Assembly: GCF_000182925.2 (NCBI RefSeq)
Contig: NC_026507.1
Location: 2,294,001 to 2,358,000, forward strand
Length of the DNA: 64,000 bases
Direction of reading: 5' to 3'
Source: Neurospora crassa OR74A
Lineage: Eukaryota; Ascomycota; Sordariomycetes; Sordariales; Sordariaceae
Part shown: piece by piece, positions 47,400 through 61,355 of the stretch
How positions within the stretch are numbered: the stretch's first letter is position 1
Layout: every line of letters begins with the position of its first letter
The notes under the pieces: model-generated
The model's database searches: none
What the model saw: the letters and a program-made list of their open reading frames with translations, nothing else
What the model was told of the DNA's origin: nothing
Translations under genes and position numbers: made by a program

Positions 47400-50018
47400 T
47401 TCAAAATATTAATAATATAAATACGGTTTACCTATAGAATTAGAAGACCGATAATAATAAATTCGTAGGTATCTTCGATTATTGGTACTTCTAAGTAGGA
47501 AATAACTTATTTAATAAATACTACCTTAATTAGTATAAAGAAAATACAAAGTTCGCTTATATAAGTTTACTTATATATAAAAATGTAATTCATATAACCG
47601 AAGCTATCGATAATATTTCTATACCGGATATAATCTTCTAAATTAAAAATATATCGCTTAAAGGTCCTAGTATTCAAATAGTTAGCTTCTATTCTATCTA
47701 CAATAGTATAATATAGATGTTGGATATTGTAATATAATAGTCGGCGTTATATTTATTGCTATAACTATTATAAGACTGCTTGTGTAGCGTTTGTTTAAAA
47801 TCTAATCTACTCCAACCGATTAGATATATTAATTAATTATAATTACTACTATAGGAAAATAATAAAAATATAGGATATAGATATAGGATAAGTATAGTAC
47901 TATTTACTTATCCGAAAATAATACCCTACTACTATACTATATAATACTAAGCTCGAAGACTATATATAGTATACTATGATTAATATCATATACTTAAATT
48001 AGGGCGTAGCGAAATATATTTAGTATTTACTTAGAGGTTAATAGTAAATAATATAATTAACTAATATTATAATTAACTCTAATTATAATAGGGTAGCGAA
48101 TTCTCCTTATAATATCAATTTTAAATTTACTAAATACTGTTGGGCAATAATATATATTATCTACCGAATAATTAATATTAAATTCATCGTTATTATTACC
48201 GTCGCTATTACTATCTAGGAAACTAATTTTAATCTACTCCTCTCGATATAGTAATTTTTCGAAAATACTAGGCGTCTACTTAGTTAGATCGTTAATTTAA
48301 CGTATTAACGTAGGGTTGGATAGGGCAAAAATATTTAATATAACGAAACGGATTATATAGACGATACGCTCGTACTAGAGAATAAATTTCTTAATATCTC
48401 GGCCGTTAATTATTTCTACAATCTTCTTCAACCGTTTAGAAATTATTATTATTAATTTAAATTAATCAATATTATGAATACTGCGCCGCTGGGCTTTTCT
48501 AATCTATCTATAGTATATTTAATAGTAAGCGGCAGTCAAATTTTCTAATACTAAAACTTAATTTCGACTTTAGGGGTATTCTATAGTAGATTAATAGACT
48601 CCTACTTACTTATAATATTTTTCTTCTACTAATATATTTAATAGAATTAGTAAACTATATTCTTTATAGATATTATTGTAATATATACCAATATTAACGT
48701 TTAGTCGAAGTACTTTCCTAATATACTCTTTTGTACGCTTAGGTAAACCAATCGCTTTAACTACTACTTCGACTATAGGGGTATATTAATTACCGTCATC
48801 GTTATTATCAATTACTATATCTATATCCTCGTTATTATTATTAACATTAATTACCAACGCAATTAATAGTCGTTATAATTAGGATTAGACTATAGAAGAC
48901 TACCTAAAAGACCGTATTAATAATCTTCTAAATAAAACCTCTAAAAGTAATTTAATAGGTTATACCTTTATCTTAAATACCTCGGTTCTAGGATTCCTAA
49001 TAGTACCCTCTACTATAACCTAGTATATCGCTATATACTATTATCTTCTAATAAGGATAATATTATCTAATTAATTATACTATTCCTAAATATTTTTAAT
49101 ACTTATTAATACCGAATTATTACGAACTATTATTACTAAAATATTAGGTATAGCTTTAATACAATACTCGTTACTTAGATTAGATCATTTTTTAACAAGA
49201 ATTTCTTTCTATACTTCTATAATATATAGATTGAAATAATCTCTATCCAACTATACCTTAGAGAGAAGAAGCGTAATAATAGACTATTTTTTATAGGTAA
49301 ATAACTTGTAGCTTTTAAAGTAATACTTCAGTAATAGTATAACGCTCTAACCTAGGGGAAATAGCCACTTCTATAGTATCCGGCAATATTCGAACCTTAA
49401 TTTAGGAATCAAAAATACATCTATCAATATCTTATAAATATATACAGCCATACCTTTAAATTCTAAATGCATTAGGTTAGGGGGGCGGGTTATAATAATA
49501 TTTAAACCCGGCGTTAAATTAAATAATACTAACCGTATTTTGCTAATACCCTATTATATTTAGTAAGCCTTTTGATCGCCTTTTTTTCGTATATTATTAT
49601 TCAATTTATATTTTATTTGAAGGTATTAATAATAAAACCAATTAATATCCGGTATCCAATCTTCAATTATATTTTACTTATTAATAATATAATTTAATCC
49701 AATAAAGCAGAAATAATAGAACTTTAAACCTATACACCCAGTAGTACCAAAGTTCTTATTTTATTAAAGTATATTACTAATATAATATATAATAAATATT
49801 AATACGACTATTAACTTACCTTTAATATCCATTATAATACCCTAATCTAATAATATTAAGCAACCCATTATATTAACAACAGCCTCGAAATTGGAAGCGT
49901 ATAGTCTAAGGACAATAAAGAAAATATTCGCATTGTAAAATCGATTCCCCAAAGGTAAGCCAACTAACGACTAATATATTTCTATAACCAACCGACGAAT
50001 ATTACAATATACGACAAA

Positions 50019-50037
50019 ACTATTAATAAAAATAATA
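50019..50037. repeat. Target-site duplication, left copy, LINE 3
   Basis: ACTATTAATAAAAATAATA, identical to 56977-56995 (19 bp). Confidence 0.9.
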
Positions 50038-50099
50038 GCTGATTATAATAAAAAACTGCTTTGAAACCGGAAACGCCGATTTCTGGTCGAGGAGTGCTC

Positions 50100-51640
50100 C
50101 AAAACGAAAACTAACAACGGCAATCGACTTAGGAGGGTCGTTTACGTCCCTCACAATATCCTACAACGAGCGCAGCAACGGCGTTGTATCGTTGTTACCG
50201 ATAGCTATCGATAGTAGTACTCGTAGATTCGAAAATAGCGTCTACAACCCGCTTGCGGAAATCTCAGTATATAACGATCCCGAAGCCGCACTTACTACGA
50301 AAACCTCGGATAAAATAGAAGAAGACGATAAAATATTAAAGAAGTTTATTGCTAAAGCGAATAAATTTACGGACTACAATACTATTTCGACCGAAGACCG
50401 TCGTTAAGTTCGAAAATTACTTTTTGAATTCGTAAAGGTATATATCGGAAAAAGTAGGTCTACGTAACCCGAAGTTAATAAGGTTAAAATCGACTAATTT
50501 ATTACTAAGAAGGATTTTAATAATTTAAAGAAGGATATTTTAAAGGAGATTAAAAAAGGTACCTAAAAAGCGCCGAAGTATTAGGCTAATATTATAGCGA
50601 AAGTTAACCCGAGTAAAATCAATACTACCCTCTAATAATTATCTACTACTATTAAGAAATTTATCCCCTCTAACCTCAAATAATAATTTACTATTAAAGG
50701 AGTAATAATTGCTACCGAATTTGTAAACCGTTTGAACGAAGATACGAAGACGACCCTAGCTATTTATTTAAGTAAAAAGAAACCCAACCTAATAGTCCGT
50801 ACAATTACTAAAATATTAATAATTAGAAATTATATAATTATATTCGACGAGCCTATACGTACTTAATATTAGTGAAACTAAGTGTAGGTTAAAGAAGTTT
50901 TTGGCCTTAATACTTTTATTACTATAAATATTATAAGTATATTAGTTCGGGGCGTACTTTAGGATAGTATTAATAATTATACTATAGCGGAAGTTATTTC
51001 GAATGTAGTAAAGGAGAGGAACCTAGAGGTATCTATTATTAAAGTTCGGCTATAGAAGAAAAGAAATGGAGAGAATAAAGGCCTACTCCTTATAAAAATC
51101 GCTACCGTATTAGCGGTATACTTCCTCTAAAATAACTTCTTTCTCTAAAATAATAATATATACCTATACGAACTATTTTAAACTTCGAATAATGTCCAAT
51201 AATACTTTAAATATTAGGGAATTAAATATACAATAAGATTCTACTGTTAAAATAATATTTATACCCGCTATAGCGAAGTTAAATACAAAAGAGACTATTT
51301 TAATAAAGTAAATTATCCGTCTAACAATAATAAATTACTCGTTTATTATAAACTATATAGGAAGAAGGGGTATTGTATATATAACTATAAAAAATATCCT
51401 ATTTTCCGGAAGGCGATTATAAAAGCGTTTATTACATATACCGAAAGGCTACGAGCGTTCGCCCCCCGTAAGAACCTAGCCGGAAAGGTATTAGAATTAA
51501 TAATAGAAATTATAGACGAAAGCATCCTTCTAAACGCTCCCCCCAATTCCCGTACTATTATTACCCTAGAGAGATATATAGGAGGAGGCGTAAAAAAGGA
51601 ACGGCCGAGAAAGTTAATCGGTCTATTTAACCGGCCAAAG
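50100..51640 (+). pseudogene. LINE 3 ORF1 (RNA-binding, zinc-knuckle protein)
   Basis: The opening is open and well preserved: LPIAIDSSTRRFENSVYN, then PLAEISVYNDPEAALT (50195-50320), followed by a Lys-rich region. The zinc-knuckle region (51190-51430) reads CIYNYKKYPIFRKAIIKAF, the HPAW-type end of the knuckle array, with several Cys changed to Tyr. It ends near AGKVLELIIEI and a Pro/Arg-rich tail. No start methionine can be named with confidence; the frame is open upstream of 50192. Confidence 0.72.
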
Positions 51641-51779
51641 CCTATAACCCTATAAAGTCTAATAAATAAATACTATATATATTTATAAAATATAGGGGGA
51701 AGTTGGTTGTATAGTGGTAATAGCGCCCGTATAATTATAACCCCCCCTAAGGAAGTAGTACCTTTATTCTCCATCGAAG

Positions 51780-54700
51780 GATTAAAAGGAACCTTATCCT
51801 AGGGTAATTAATAGTTTAATTAAAAATACTTTATTAGAACGTAGGGAAATTGTATAAGAAGGGAAAACTTTTATTCGAATAAGAAGAGACTTATAATATT
51901 ATAACGATTTAGGAGCTAAACAAAAATCTAAATAAGGATATTTATTATCCTAGAGGCGGAAAGTATTTCGGGGTTAATTATTCGGAGAAAGGAAGGGCGG
52001 TAATATATATAAATAAGAAATAGAATTTAAAGGATTTAAATTTCTAAGCTAGAAAGGATTAGACTATAATTATATTTAAGAATTTAAAGGATCTAACGAC
52101 CGTCTATTGTATCTACTCTCCTATTTTTATATAAAGAATACTAGAATATTAATAGGGGTTACTACTCTTCGAATTTATTAAGGCCGGACCTCCGGCGGGA
52201 AACCTAATTATTATTGGGGACTTCAACCTCTATTATCCTAATTAGGATCTAAAGAATAAGATTAATTTAAAGGTTACTCGCCTCCTTATATAGGTATAAT
52301 ATTAGAAATTTAATTTATTTACCCTCCGTAGTAAATTAATTAGATTTAAGAATACGATATAAAGAGAAAGGGATAGAACGATTAATTATATATAACTATT
52401 ACCCGGGGTCGAAGCTGAATATTAGAGAGTATAACAGTACGAATAAACCGGCTTAAACTATTACCTTTAAGAAATTTAAGTCCAAATAGGAAGAAAAATT
52501 AAAAAAGTTAAAGAAGAAGGAGGATATAATTAGAATTTTATAGATATAAAGAAAGTAAAGGAAGTATTGGAAAAATAAATATCGGTCTTAAAAAGGATTA
52601 ATATAATAAAAGACCTTAAATTCGCCTTTTGCAAATTTAATAAAGAATTTATAAATATTATAAAGGAATTTGTTCTATATTAGAAGAAAGGTTAAAGGAA
52701 GAAAGCGAACTAATAAACGTTAAGATATAAAATAGTTATAAAAGAAGCGTAAAGGATATATTAAGAGTAGTTTAAGTACCGAATAATATTAAATTAAAGG
52801 GAATTTATTAAAGCTATAATAAAAAAGAAGAGGATTATTATAAAGGTCTAATAGGCTATGTAGCGTAATAGTATTGCTAAAGCTTCGAAAAACCTAAATT
52901 AATTCTAATTATTAAAATAATAAGCCCGAACCCGAAGCTACTAACTAATAAATCCGCTTAAACTACTAACCCTTTAAATTTATAAAGGAGTAATAGAAAT
53001 TGGAAATTACAATAGTAAGGCCGAAATCTTTACCGATTGCTTTTTCCCGAAAGTAGAGGTCCTAATGGATTACTTACCAAATTAGACTAAGTTATTAAAA
53101 GGTATTAACCTAATAGTTATTAGTAATTTAATTAATAAAGAGGACGTTTAGGATGTACTTTCCCGGATAGCGTTTAATAAAGCCCCTAAGGTCGATTAAT
53201 ACTTAAATAAATTTCTAAAATTATATAGATAACTGTTTTAGTAAATTATGATATACTTAATATCCACTAGCCTCTAATTTAATTACTTCCTATAGCGGTT
53301 TAAGGATATAAAAATTATTATTCTTAAAAAATTTAAAAAGAACGCCGCCCAATAAAAATTAGTAAACGTATAGAAACCGATATTACTACTCAATAATATA
53401 AGAAAAATCCTTAAAGTACTTATAGCTAAGAGACTTACACAAGCAGCCGAAGAATTCAATTTCCTACTAAAAGGCTAAATAAGTAACTAGGCAAGCCGTT
53501 CAATAGAATTTACAATCCGGGTAATTATTAATACGGTATATACAACTTAGAAACTTAAAGCCGTAACATCCCTTATACTCCTTAATTTAAAAGGAACGTT
53601 CAATAGAATTAACTATAAGTAGCTTTTATATACCCTATAAGAAATATAGTTCCTAATATAGATTATTAAATAAGTAACGAACTTCGTTATTAGGAAGAGA
53701 AGCTCCTTTTTTTTTAATAACGAAATGTTCTACCCTTATATAATTACTATTAATATACTGCAAGGCTCCCCCCTCTCCCCTATTCTATTTATTCTTTTTA
53801 TTACCCTATTATACCGGAAGTTAATAGCAATCCTAAATACAATTATAATCGGCTTTATAAATAATATTAATATTATAGTAATAGTCTATATTACTAAAGA
53901 AAATTACTGGATATTATAAGCAATATAGGAAATATATTCGGAATAAGTAAAAGTAAGAGGTATAGAATTTAAAGCAATTAAGACGGAATTAATATATTTT
54001 ATATGAACGAGGGTACTAAAAATAAAAACTCTCTAATTTAGGGATATTATACTTTAACTAACGGAATCGACATAATTCCTAAGGGTATAGCTAGACCGTA
54101 AATTTAATTATAGGGCTTATATAAAAGTAATAAAATAAAAAATAACGATTTAAACGAATATATTTATAAAATTAGTAACGAAGATATAGGGTTACTCCTT
54201 TATTTAAATAAAGGAAATATATACTAAATATATTTGTAACGCTATTATATATAGAGCCTTAATATTCTACTAACTAATTAAAATTAATAGGAAATTGCGA
54301 GGAATTGTAATTAAATTAGTAAAATATTAAATTAAATATTTAAAAGTTATTGCCGGGGTATATAAAATTATACTAATAAGAAACCTAGAAATAGAAATAT
54401 TCTATCCACTACTCGACCTCTACCTTAATAAGAGGGTCCGAACCTTCGAAGAAAGGCTCGCCCGAATAGATTAAGCCCGGTTCGTACGGGGGATAGTAAC
54501 CTAAATCTCTAACTACATCTAAATATAATAATTAAAAAGTTAATTACCCGCCGACAAATTAAAAAGCAGTATAGCTAAAATATAATAAGCCGAAGAATAG
54601 GCGCTAATAGAAAAATTACTAATAATAGTAATTAGCCTTCCCCTAGATTTAAGGACCCTATTACCGCTATCGCAAATCTTAGAATTAATAGCTACCGATT

Positions 54701-55320
54701 GGGAGGAGTAGTTAAAAAATATAATAAATTGGAAATAAGTATCGTATTACAACTACTACCTAGTAGCGGCAATAGTAAAATTAGGGCGACGGTATAAATT
54801 TACTATTACTAACCTTACCCCTAAATTTAGTAGAGAGGCTATCTAATAATATATAGTTAGTATAAAGAAGAAGAAAGGAAAATGCCGAAAACTAAGGGAA
54901 GATAAAGAAGAACTGTACCTACTAACTAAAGCGAAGAGCTCCTTCCTTATCCAAACCAAAACAGAAATTATTAGCCTCTAAGCCTTCCTCTATAAGAAGA
55001 AAATATTGGACGTTCTAACCCTTATTTATACCTATAGACTCGAAAAGGAGACTTTCGCCTATATTATCCTAAATTACTTTAATATAAACACTAACTTCTA
55101 GGACAATCTAGAAGCCTAACTACTAATAAAGGAGGAACTCTAAAAATTCCTAAATAATAAAACTAAAGCCGAAAGAATTCTATTATAAATATTAAAATTA
55201 AAGAGGTTAAAAGAATACTAATTAGTAATCGAATTAGAGGAGGAATAATATAAAGAAATTATAAGGTACTCCTAAAAAGAATATAGAATATTAATAATAC
55301 TAGAATAGAAGGATAAGAGC
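51780..55320 (+). pseudogene. LINE 3 ORF2: endonuclease and reverse transcriptase
   Basis: The endonuclease motif GDFNLYYPN is intact at 52217-52243. The RT has AEEFNFLLKGQISNQ (53445-53490), LNLKGTFNRINY (about 53583-53620), LQGSPLSPILFILFITLLYRK (about 53757-53820, intact PQGSPLSP block) and the FADD motif decayed to FINN (about 53853-53866). 53725-53919 is the longest surviving open stretch of this RT. The remainder, to about 55320, is the thumb and connection region shared with LINEs 1 and 2. Confidence 0.9.
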
Positions 55321-56849
55321 GGGGAAGAGACAATTATATTAATTATAGGAACTATCTAAACCGCAGCTATAATAAGAACCAAAAAATACTATTTAACGAA
55401 CGCCTAATTATACCTAAAAAACTATTCGAACAATTCCATTATACAAACCTAATTCGTAATAACCTTATAGTACTATTAAATTTAATTATTATTTATAAGG
55501 GGGCGGTTAAAAGTATTAATAACTATAGAGCTACTAAGAATAAAACTACTACTACTAAAACCGGAAACTATACGAATAAGAGTAATAAAACCACTACTAC
55601 CGAATACAATACGTATAAGAATAATAGTACTACTATTAAAGTCGGATATAATCCAAACCGGGTTTATAATATTACTGCCGGGAAAAGAAGGGATACAACT
55701 ATAGCGAATATTTCTTATAATTAATTTATAGTAACCCTTCCGCTAAAAATCGGTAATATTATAATTAACGGTGTAGGGAAAATATTTGTAATTAATAGGT
55801 AGTTTGTTATACTCTAAACAAATATATATATAACGGGTAAAATTGTTAATAATACGAATAAAAGTATCCAAATTGAATTCGAACCTATTTTAACCGTCTA
55901 ATACTATAATAATAGCTACCGCCTAAATAGTATTATAGGCGTCATATAAACCTATAGGAATATCCAATATATATATCTTATAAATATAAGAGTAAGTAGC
56001 GTTCTAAGTACCGCCGGTTAGAATAAAAGTTAAATAATAATAAAGGAAAGGAAATACAAAGAATAAGAGACTTACCAATCGCCGAAATAAGACAAATCTT
56101 TTTAGTAATAACTTTATAGAAAGTATTAAAAGAATTAAATTTATTACTATATAAAACGAAAACGAAATCTAAAGTATAGTAAAAGTAAAGAATTTTACGA
56201 ATAATACTAATTAAATTAGTATAAGGGCCGAAGAAAACGAAGAAGGAAGCTATATTAATTCGGGGGAAGATAATTACTAAGGAAGTTACAAAGGGTACGA
56301 ATAAGGAATATAAACTCTAGAAGTACGACCGTAGGGGATATAGGGCCTAGGGATGTACTAAGGGAGGGATCCTCTATATTAAAAATTAAATCGATCGGGT
56401 TAGGGTAATAATAGTTAGAGGAAGCTATCTTATTAGAAGGTACAATAGGGAGGAAGGAAAAGAAGGATTAAAAAGGGGCGCTGCGTAGGGGATTATATAA
56501 ACGAAGAAAGGGGGTCTTTATACTATTATAAATAAATATAAATCCGTAGGGTAATAGAATAAATAACGGGGAGGAAGTATTTACAAATAGAGTAAGGAAA
56601 TAGAGAAGTAGAGTAATAAATAGGGAAATAGGACGGGGAAGCGGGAAGAAAGCGGAGGAAGGAGTAGTAGGGAGTAAAATAGAAAGGCAATAAAGGAAAT
56701 AGTACGCTTAGTCTAATCCTATTCCTATTATCCTTATTATTCCAATATTAGAATAATATAGTAGTAGAAAAGACGAAATCAATTTATTATAGCAGTGGGT
56801 GAGAACTGTTATAACTATAAGTAAAGTAGGAGTAGCGTAGAGAACTACA

Positions 56850-56972
56850 ACCGAGATAGAGCTAGGGGTTTTTATCCGACAGTGCTTAATACTGTACGGT
56901 TTTCCCCTCCAGAGAACTAGAGAAGGACCCCATGCTAATAAGGCGCTATAGTTATAGCATAGGGAATAAGAC
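56850..56972 (+). other. LINE 3 conserved, structured 3' tail
   Basis: Same tail as in LINEs 1 and 2 and the 44139-44251 fragment, ending GGGAATAAGAC, then TACT before the duplication. The 6-bp CTCCAG hairpin has one RIP-type change (CTGGAG to CTAGAG). Confidence 0.75.
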
Positions 56973-56976
56973 TACT

Positions 56977-56995
56977 ACTATTAATAAAAATAATA
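56977..56995. repeat. Target-site duplication, right copy, LINE 3
   Basis: Identical to 50019-50037. Confidence 0.9.
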
Positions 56996-57144
56996 ATTAA
57001 ATAGCTTAGTACTTCTAATATAAAGTTATTAATTCTATCTTAATACTACTCGAAGACCCCCCAGCTATATATTTTAAATTCAAACTAAACCCGAAGGCGT
57101 AGTATCAATACCAAAGGGATAATCTTCTTATTAGGGAGATTAGC

Positions 57145-57173
57145 GTCGTTATTATTATTATTATTATTATTAT
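57145..57173. repeat. (ATT)n microsatellite
   Basis: Uninterrupted run of about nine ATT units inside tnp2 copy 2, encoding poly-Asn on the minus strand. Confidence 0.85.
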
Positions 57174-58750
57174 TAGGCCCCACTTCCCGCTCCATAGTAT
57201 TTTTCAATACTCGAATCTTCTATAAAACCCGCCTAACCAAATAATGCCCCTTTTTTCTCAGGTTCTCAAATATAATACTATACTTTCGAAAAAGCTTCCT
57301 AAGTTTCTTTATCTTCTTTTTCGAAGTATTGACTAATAGATTAGGGTTATTTAATATATTGCTATTAAAATAATCCACTTACACTAATATAAAACTATTA
57401 GTAAAGTACTAAGGGATCTAATATTCCTATTCTAAATATAATACTAATTCGTAGCTTTTAAATTCGTTGTTAATTTATACGCTAAAGCTAATACTAGGAA
57501 ATTCATTATTAATATTTTCAATTATTAAACATTCTTATACTATAAACGTCACCGCTCCTAAAATATCTATAAAATCGCTAGTATAATTCTCGCCCACAAC
57601 TTTTATACGGCTAATATATAGTATATAGTCTAGGTAATTCTCTAAAAACCGATAAAGGTAATCCAAATTATTAATATTATCGAAACATCGAAAGTAAATA
57701 AAATCGGAAGGGAAAATAACTTTACCCGTATTTTCTAAACTTTCTCGATTATCGTTAATAAAATACGTATATTAGCCAAATATCGTACGTACTAAGCTGG
57801 ACTAGCATAATATATAATATAATTCCATTAAATTATTAATTAAATAGGCTATTCCCCTATACATCTTAGTAGCAGTATCGAAGTTCAAAAATACTTAAAA
57901 TAATAATTTTAGGTTTATAAAGTATAATAATACTAAGATTATATCTATATCGTTTAACTCTTCCATTATAGTAAATTTAAAATTTATTACTTCTTATTAT
58001 TACTATTATTACATTTACTTTACTTCTTTCTACTTCTAAATAACCGATTCGGTCTTTATTTTAACTACCTACAATAGAATATTAGTAGCCCGCATATCTA
58101 ATAAGAGCAACCTTCTTTCGACCCTTCCTTTTAATATTCTAACCTACTTTAATAGTTATTAAATATTTAAAATCGGTTTTCCGTTTTAACTATATAATAT
58201 ACCTAATATCTATAATAAAATTATATACTACTTACGAAATATATAACTAATATAAACGTATAATTCTAAGGTAAATTAAAAAGTAGAAAGTTCTATGTAC
58301 TAATTGTAATAGTAGTAAATGAAGGTAAATATATCTATAATACGGCCTTCGGCGGGCTTAGGAATTTAGGTAAAAACTAATTATTATTCATCTACCTATA
58401 TATTAATAAAGTTTTTATTAATAAAATCTTTATTAAAGGGGATAATGTTATATCCGTCTTATTAATCGAAGTCCCGTTCGGCATATTCTAAGTCAAATTA
58501 TAATTATTCTTCGTCGAATCTAGCGGGTAAGATATCGTAGTCTCTACTATCGATTATCAAATTTATAAACCTAATTCAAAGTATAGCATTTTAATTAATA
58601 GCGCCTATACTAAATTAGTAATAAATATATAAAGTATAATTAATATTAAACCTACCTTTATCCTTATTATTATTTTCATCCTCTTTTTAATCCTCCTCTT
58701 TATTCTCAATATTCTCTACGCTAAATATAATTATATTATTATTGAATAGT

Positions 58751-60699
58751 AGGGTATAAGAATTAGTATAATTTAATAATCTTTAATATTATACTTAGGG
58801 TTCTAGTAAATTAAGTATATTACAAAGTACACTTCAACTACTATAGCCGATTCTAAATAGTATTTCGTTAAAATTAAATTAAATAGGCCTAGTACGAATA
58901 ATATATTTAGGTACTTATAGGCCGGGCATCTTAATTAAATACCTTATTTAAAATTATTGTTAAATCGATAGAGGCTCTTAGATATAGAGTAGAAATTATT
59001 AAAGGGAAGAAATTATATAAGAATTGTAAAGACGTCTCAAATTCAACCTAATTACAAACTATATACTACGTTATACGACTATTTACTAGACTCTTATATC
59101 TAAACCCAATAAATAAGTAAATAATAGTAGAGTATAGTACTATATATACGTAGTATTATATAGGGTTAATAATATAAATCGAGTAAAGGGGGTTACCTAA
59201 TTTTTATTGGCTGGCCCTATTTACTTCCCCTACTAAAATAGGCTATATTTAATAGTACTATACCCCGACTTATCTTTTACGAAGGTAACTCCTATATATA
59301 GACCTTATAATAAGCCGTTATTAGAAGTAAACCTATTTAGAATTATTAAATATAATAAATAATTAAAATACTATTACTAATATTTATTACTACCTATTGC
59401 TATTAATTTATATTAATTAATACTGCCCCGCTATTTCATTTCGTCTTTTTAACCGTAAATATATAAATTCTTAAAGGTATTAGTAATATAGTAGAATAGA
59501 AGGTAATAGAATAGAAAGCGGTAGAAGACTCCGTACGTAAAATTATAAATAAAATATCAAATACTATTTACTTTTAAACGTTCAATAAATTGCTAATACT
59601 TATATTTAAATTTTTATCCTTCCCCTCTTTTACTTCTTCTCTCAACCTTCTAAACCAAACAGACTATTATATACTAAAATCTTTAAATCTTTAGAATTGC
59701 TATTGTAAACCTTATTATATTCCTCTTATTATATATAATGAAAATTTCTAATAGAATCGGTATACCCTCACCGTAAATAGACATCCATCTATATACTATT
59801 AATTACTATTAATCAACTTTTATATAAATATTTATTATAAGTAGAACCAATACTAGCAATAGTAATTAGGAAGATTATAACTAATATTCACTACTATAAG
59901 ACAATAAAAATATAAAGGAAAATAAATTTAACGACCTCAATAACCAACACCCTAAAGTAATTACTAAAATTCCTATACAAAATCTCTTAATTATACTAAT
60001 AATCAACTTTCAACGTACTGTTACTAGCTACTTACAAGTCCCTTAAAAACAAAATCACATAAATAAATCCTTAGTAAATTAATTTAGATTTGTATAGTTC
60101 TAATTTCTATTAAATTCTATAGTATTACTATACTTTATTACCCTACTATACTAGTAATAATCGTACCGTACCCTTAAAATAATTAGAATATCATATTAAA
60201 TCTACTATAATTTTATTGATAAATGCCTTTTAAAAAGATAATTAACAAATAAACGTAATATTATATAACCGTTATTATACTCAATATAAATAACGTATAG
60301 GTAATATATAATATAAATAGGGCTAATTTATATTCCTAAGACCCTAAAGCTAGTTTACTCCTTAAAATTTTCAAAATACTATACCTTTAGGATTTTAAGG
60401 CTAATTTATTCCTTATAACTTTTGTAGCCGAAATAGAATACCCCCTTAAAATTTTTATAATCGAAGTAGTATACCCCGTCCTTAAAATTTTTATAGTAAT
60501 TGAAGTAGAGGTATTATACTACCTCCTCCTCCTCTTCCTCCTCTTCCCTAAAGATAGTAATATTATATATAAAAATAATAATTAAAAAACTATCTATAAA
60601 ATAATTATAATATTATTAGTACTACCGTAAAATCTTTAAATGTAGGATTTAATGATTCATTCGCCTATACTTAATAATTCAAGTAATAAAACTAAGCCA
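58751..60699. other. AT-rich spacer between tnp2 copy 2 and B copy 2
   Basis: 58900-59640 matches 6101-6950 beside copy 1. 60355-60500 holds three or four imperfect ~45-base units built on CCTTAAAATTTTTATA, followed by a CCTCCTCCT polypyrimidine tract (60520-60550). No frame recognised. If the two genes belong to one element, this is their shared divergent promoter region. Confidence 0.45.
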
Positions 60700-61229
60700 A
60701 TAAGGGGGTCCTAACTATTTAAGCAATTATAACTACTAATTCATTTATACCTACTACTACTACTACTAATTTATAAGTTTATCTTCGTACTAATTTTTAT
60801 TTACTTATACTTACTACTACTACTACGGATTCAACTTCTATTAGTACTACTTTAAAAGAGTATATTAATAGGGCTTAGGGCTAGACGAATTATACCGAAT
60901 ATACTAAAAAAGACAACTACTCGGTTTTTAAATTTAAGGCTACTTTTAATACTAATTATACTACTAATAAAACCTAATCCTACTATAGCTCTCAATTTCA
61001 GTATAATAGTAATTATAACTAGCCTAGCTCTTAACCTAGCCCCTAACTTAATTCCTATTCCCAATTATAATTTAATACCTAATATAGTAGTAATATAATA
61101 TAATAGTATACCTTATAGTTTCTAAGGTTCTTAAGGCTGATTTCCCTAACCCGGATAGCCCTATTAAAGCGGTGGCGATTATTAGTATTATATATATAGT
61201 AATTTATTTAATGAATATAGTTATCTATA

Positions 61230-61355
61230 TAGCAGTCCTAAATATAGTAGTTAGGTTCAATATAGCCGCCCTTAATATAGCGTTTCTAAATATAGCATTC
61301 CTAAATATAGTAGTTAATTTCAATATAATAACTCTTAATATAGCGGTTAATCTTT
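61230..61355 (+). repeat. Tandem repeat AATATAGC/AATATAGTAG, ~15-18 bp units
   Basis: Seven or eight imperfect units of the type CCTAAATATAGTAGT. In the B frame they read PKYSSQVQYSRPQYSVSKYS, i.e. YS-rich repeats with Gln restored. Confidence 0.7.

Larger units (their letters stand above)
50038..56976 (+). mobile_element. Tad-like LINE 3, full length, RIP-degenerate
   Basis: About 6.94 kb with a 19-bp duplication and the same ORF1/ORF2/tail layout as LINE 1. RIP here is mainly G-to-A on the plus strand, so C is retained and G lost, the opposite of LINE 2. Its 5' end keeps a short GC-normal stretch (50055-50300). It lies antisense inside tnp2 copy 2, immediately before the FIDGFG-type motif. 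Confidence 0.92.
47400..58750 (-). pseudogene. Tnp2-like transposase (CACTA/EnSpm superfamily), copy 2, split by LINE 3
   Basis: The upstream half lies at 58750-56996 and the downstream half at 50018-47400, joined across LINE 3. Minus-strand landmarks: FNFDTATKMYRGIAYLINN (about 57885-57830); VIFPSDFIYFR (57720-57685); IKVVGENYTSDFID (57610-57565). After the LINE come FINSFVVYCN (about 50030-50000), the FIDGFGxYRN motif; QSLVGLPLGNRF (49975-49940); FIVLRLYASNFEAVV (49925-49885), the FPLTLGPxxSNFxDVV block; and SNILQQNKN (about 49770-49745), the GDMPQQ block. The C-terminal LPKRTKEYIRKVLRLNVN is near 48760-48700. Agreement with copy 1 in order and spacing is good once the 6.96-kb LINE is removed. 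Several blocks are better preserved than in copy 1, making the family call firmer. Confidence 0.82.
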
